The translations under genes and the position numbers were made by a program. From Pontibacterium sp049603715 (GTDB lineage Bacteria; Pseudomonadota; Gammaproteobacteria; Pseudomonadales; Balneatricaceae), in contig JBMYSW010000003.1 of assembly GCA_049603715.1 (NCBI GenBank), forward strand, positions 62,001 to 126,000: a stretch of 64,000 nt of DNA, read 5' to 3'. Below the pieces are notes generated by a model. The model was given only the letters and a program-made list of their open reading frames with translations, ran no database searches and had not been told where the DNA came from. Positions 61,464 to 64,000 of the stretch are shown here, one piece after another; positions within the stretch are counted from its first letter, which is position 1; every line of letters starts with the position of its first letter.

Positions 61464-63140
61464 CTACTCACTTAGTATACGAGTTAATCGTTCGTAATCA
61501 GAGCGTACATCTTTATCAGACTCTGACAGTTCTTTTATTTTACGGCAAGCATGTAACACCGTGGTATGGTCACGACCACCAAAGGCGCGACCAATTTCGG
61601 GCAGGCTATGCTTCGTTAGCTCTTTAGAGAGCGCCATCGCAATTTGGCGTGGGCGCGCAATGGAGCGCGTACGGCGTTTAGACACCATATCGCTGAGTTT
61701 TAATTTGTAAAAGTCCGCTACCACTGTTTGGATCTTATCAATGGTGAAGTGGTCTTTGTGAGCCTTAATGGCTTCTTTTAATGCTTCTTTCGCAAACAAA
61801 ATATCCACGGTGCCACGACGAATGTAGAAGTGGGCACGCATGGTTTTAACGGCACCTTCTAGGTCGCGACCGTTGGCGTTTGCAAGGTTTTGCGCCACAA
61901 ACAGGGCAACGTCTTCCGATAGGGCAAAGCCTGTTTCGCTGGCTTTTTGTCGCAAAATCGCCACACGCGTTTCAATGTCCGGTGCTTGAATCTCTAGCGC
62001 GGTACCCCAAGACACACGGCTCTTTAAGCGGCTGTCTAGGCCTTCGATACTGCGAGGGTGCTTGTCCGACGTCATTACCAAACGCTGACCCAGGTTGGTA
62101 ATGGAGTTAAACATATGGAAGAACTCTTCCATTGTGGCCTTTTTGTTGGCCAAAAACTGGATATCGTCAAACAGCAAAAAATCTTGCGAGCGATAAAACT
62201 TTTTAAACGACTGAGTGAGGTTACTTTGCAACGCTCGAATGAAGTCGTTAATAAAGCGCTCTGTGTTAACAAATAACACCTTAGCGTTTGGGTCTTGGCG
62301 CAGCACTTCGTTACCGATGGCATTCATCAAGTGACTTTTACCTAAGCCCGACATGCCGTGAATCAATAACGGATTGTATTCGTGGTTGCTGCCACCTCGG
62401 GCGACCTGCATTGCCGCAGCAAACGCCACTTCGTTGGTGGGTGCCGTTACAAAGTTATCAAAGCGATAATTTGGGTTGGGCGACGATTCGCTGTGTACAA
62501 ATTGCGAATCAATAGCCGCCGAAGGCTCAGACGGTGCTGCAGGGGCAGTGCGTCGGTAAAGCGTATCACCAAAGGGCAGCGCCGCTTGGTTGGCTTCAGA
62601 TAGGTCAAAGGATGACGGGTCGATGTATTCCTGCGCAGGGTTATGTGCATTCGCCGCCGTCGAAAAACCTTCAGGCACTTGCCCAGCAGCACTCAAACCG
62701 CTGCTCAAGTCATGCTCGGCAAGGCTGGGCTCTGGCATTACGTCAATAACGGGGGCAGGGGCTGGCTCGGGTGCTCGTACAGGCTCAACAGGGGCCTGGC
62801 GAACAGGTTCCACCACGGGTTGTGGTGCAGGTTGTGGCGCAGGGGCCACAGCCGCACGCGGCTTAGGTGCTGCAGCGGCTTTACGGCCACCACCGGCTTG
62901 ATGCGAAATAGAAACAGACACGTTAGGGCTGTTATAGGTTTCGCGAGCAACGTCTTCAATCGCGCGCAAAAAGCGGCTTTCGACCCATTTACTGACAAAA
63001 CGGTTAGGCGCAACCAATACCAGAACAGCGTCGCTCGACTCTTCAGAGTACTCAAGTGGACGAATCCAGGTGTTAAAAAGTGACGCATCTACCTCGCTCT
63101 GCAAGCGACGACGACACTCCTCCCAAACTCCGTTGTTCAT
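61464..63140 (-). CDS. dnaA: Chromosomal replication initiator protein DnaA
   Basis: This 558-residue initiator opens the origin. Domain I covers about 1-85 (WEECRRRLQSEVDASLFNTW), followed by a long Pro/Ala-rich linker (about 95-200) that makes the protein longer than E. coli DnaA. Domain III has Walker A GMSGLGKSHLMNAIG and Walker B LLFDDIQFL. Domain IV has the DnaA-box helix-turn-helix ending FGGRDHTTVLHACRKI. It is transcribed away from the rpmH side, with the presumed origin gap upstream. Confidence 0.98.
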   Translation of the reverse strand: MNNGVWEECRRRLQSEVDASLFNTWIRPLEYSEESSDAVLVLVAPNRFVSKWVESRFLRAIEDVARETYNSPNVSVSISHQAGGGRKAAAAPKPRAAVAPAPQPAPQPVVEPVRQAPVEPVRAPEPAPAPVIDVMPEPSLAEHDLSSGLSAAGQVPEGFSTAANAHNPAQEYIDPSSFDLSEANQAALPFGDTLYRRTAPAAPSEPSAAIDSQFVHSESSPNPNYRFDNFVTAPTNEVAFAAAMQVARGGSNHEYNPLLIHGMSGLGKSHLMNAIGNEVLRQDPNAKVLFVNTERFINDFIRALQSNLTQSFKKFYRSQDFLLFDDIQFLANKKATMEEFFHMFNSITNLGQRLVMTSDKHPRSIEGLDSRLKSRVSWGTALEIQAPDIETRVAILRQKASETGFALSEDVALFVAQNLANANGRDLEGAVKTMRAHFYIRRGTVDILFAKEALKEAIKAHKDHFTIDKIQTVVADFYKLKLSDMVSKRRTRSIARPRQIAMALSKELTKHSLPEIGRAFGGRDHTTVLHACRKIKELSESDKDVRSDYERLTRILSE

Positions 63141-63739
63141 GATCGTGGGTTACCTTACGTATGCCTAAATAAAGCCGAACCAAAAGAATGCAGCAAGTGT
63201 AGCTCGAACCGCAGCACTTATCCACAAAAACCAAGATATGCACATTACAGATTTTTAAAAGCCCAGCATAGAGGCAGATTCATCGCTAAACCAGGCTCAA
63301 AAAGCGACTCACAACCTAGAGTTAGACGTTTGATTTTTATGGCTTTAACGTCATTAGCCACACCTGTAATTTTATCCCCGACGGCTTATTGAACGACACA
63401 ACCCCAAGCCGGCCGCAAATGTCTAAAACAAGCCAGCTAAAGGCCAGTCGATTGCCGTAAACGCAAGCCAGAGTTTTACGGCAACTTTATATAAGAGCAG
63501 CTCTGTTTGGCCTTTATGCCCAATATATGCCCACTAAAGCCGCCGACATTTACCTAAAACCCGAAAAAACGCGACATAATCCCTCAATAGCTATTGAACT
63601 CGGGCTTTAACTTCAATAGAATTCGCCCTCTAAATTTTTGACCGTACTTCGCTTGATGTTTTGGATAACTCACCAAAGCACGTACTGAGAGGGGCTACGG
63701 ATTTCATTTTATCGAGTGTTAGTAAGTAGGTACTGACCC
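63141..63739. other. oriC: Candidate origin region (oriC) between dnaA and rpmH
   Basis: This 599-bp gap without genes is AT-rich. It contains one perfect DnaA box TTATCCACA (63218-63226) and weaker matches at 63236-63244 (ATATGCACA), 63372-63380 (TTATCCCCG) and 63660-63668 (TTATCCAAA on the minus strand). In Pseudomonas the origin lies in the same dnaA-rpmH gap. It also contains the promoters of dnaA and rpmH. The number of strong boxes is low, so the exact origin is not proven. Confidence 0.65.
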
Positions 63740-63874
63740 ATGAAAAGAACTTTTCAACCAAGCGTACTGAAACGTAAACGCACTCACGGCTTCCGTGCAC
63801 GTATGGCAACTAAAAATGGCCGTCAGGTTATTAACCGTCGTCGTGCTAAAGGTCGTAAGCGCCTATCTGCGTAA
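63740..63874 (+). CDS. rpmH: 50S ribosomal protein L34
   Basis: This 44-residue basic protein (MKRTFQPSVLKRKRTHGF at the start, RRRAKGRKRLSA at the end) is L34 at its normal length. The ATG at 63740 lacks a textbook ribosome binding site but gives the standard N-terminus. It is followed by rnpA, the usual order. Confidence 0.97.
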   Translation: MKRTFQPSVLKRKRTHGFRARMATKNGRQVINRRRAKGRKRLSA

Positions 63875-63900
63875 TTCAGCGACAAGGTCTGGTGGTTTGA

Positions 63901-64000
63901 ATGACCACATTCAAATATCCTCGCTCGGCTCGCCTGTTAACGGGTGAGGACTTTCAAGCGGTGTTTAACGACGCCCGTGTGAAAGTACCAGACCAGCACC
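63901..64000 (+). CDS. rnpA: Ribonuclease P protein component, partial
   Basis: This is the first 33 codons of the protein subunit of RNase P (RSARLLTGEDFQAVFNDARV), cut by the window end. It follows rpmH by 26 bp. Confidence 0.9.
   Translation, partial: MTTFKYPRSARLLTGEDFQAVFNDARVKVPDQH

Noticed and set aside
62643..63083. 146-codon open frame on the plus strand
   Set aside because: It is antisense to the dnaA Pro/Ala-rich linker, with no ribosome binding site or recognisable family.

Overview
The window comes from a gammaproteobacterial chromosome beside the replication origin. Its right end reads rnpA-rpmH-(origin gap)-dnaA-dnaN-recF-gyrB, followed leftwards by glyS-glyQ, trkH-trkA, rsmB-fmt-def, a LysM gene, dprA, tsaC, hemF and aroE. 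This order resembles the Pseudomonas origin region. Two perfect parS-type palindromes lie among these genes. Moderate GC, complete aromatic catabolism and the gene order suggest a (possibly marine) member of Pseudomonadales/Oceanospirillales in the broad sense. I do not assign a genus.

Left part (1-18.4 kb): a catabolic island for shikimate/quinate-type compounds and protocatechuate. It holds a CaiB/BaiF CoA-transferase, a second shikimate/quinate dehydrogenase, three LysR regulators (two PcaQ-like), a quiC-type 3-dehydroshikimate dehydratase, two complete sets of protocatechuate 3,4-dioxygenase genes (pcaHG) on opposite strands, and the operon pcaL-pcaH-pcaG-pcaI-pcaJ-pcaF-pcaB followed by two tandem AEC permeases. 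Together these would take shikimate to succinyl-CoA plus acetyl-CoA.

Middle (18.5-35.4 kb): a VanZ-like protein; an Abi/AbiF-type HEPN defence gene preceded by a structured, terminator-ended RNA element; a zinc regulon (znuA with a 39-bp repeat array; divergently a His-rich exported protein, zur, znuC and znuB, with a perfect Zur box between); a MATE exporter; a sorbosone-dehydrogenase-like protein; yheV, prlC and a gamma-carbonic anhydrase; and an iron-linked cluster of two imelysins, a di-haem protein and a DUF1513 protein behind a Fur-like box.

Right part (35.4-64 kb): a degenerate GGDEF/EAL sensor protein, a Lon-like protease, then the conserved origin-proximal housekeeping genes. One AT-richer acyltransferase gene and a lipoate-ligase-like gene sit between glyS and gyrB. 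The most interesting items are the Abi gene with its upstream RNA element, the duplicated pcaHG/pcaQ modules with a recognisable PcaQ operator, a dense cluster of DnaA boxes about 57 kb from the origin gap, and an undescribed His-rich protein in the Zur operon. No rRNA, tRNA, insertion sequence or CRISPR array was seen.
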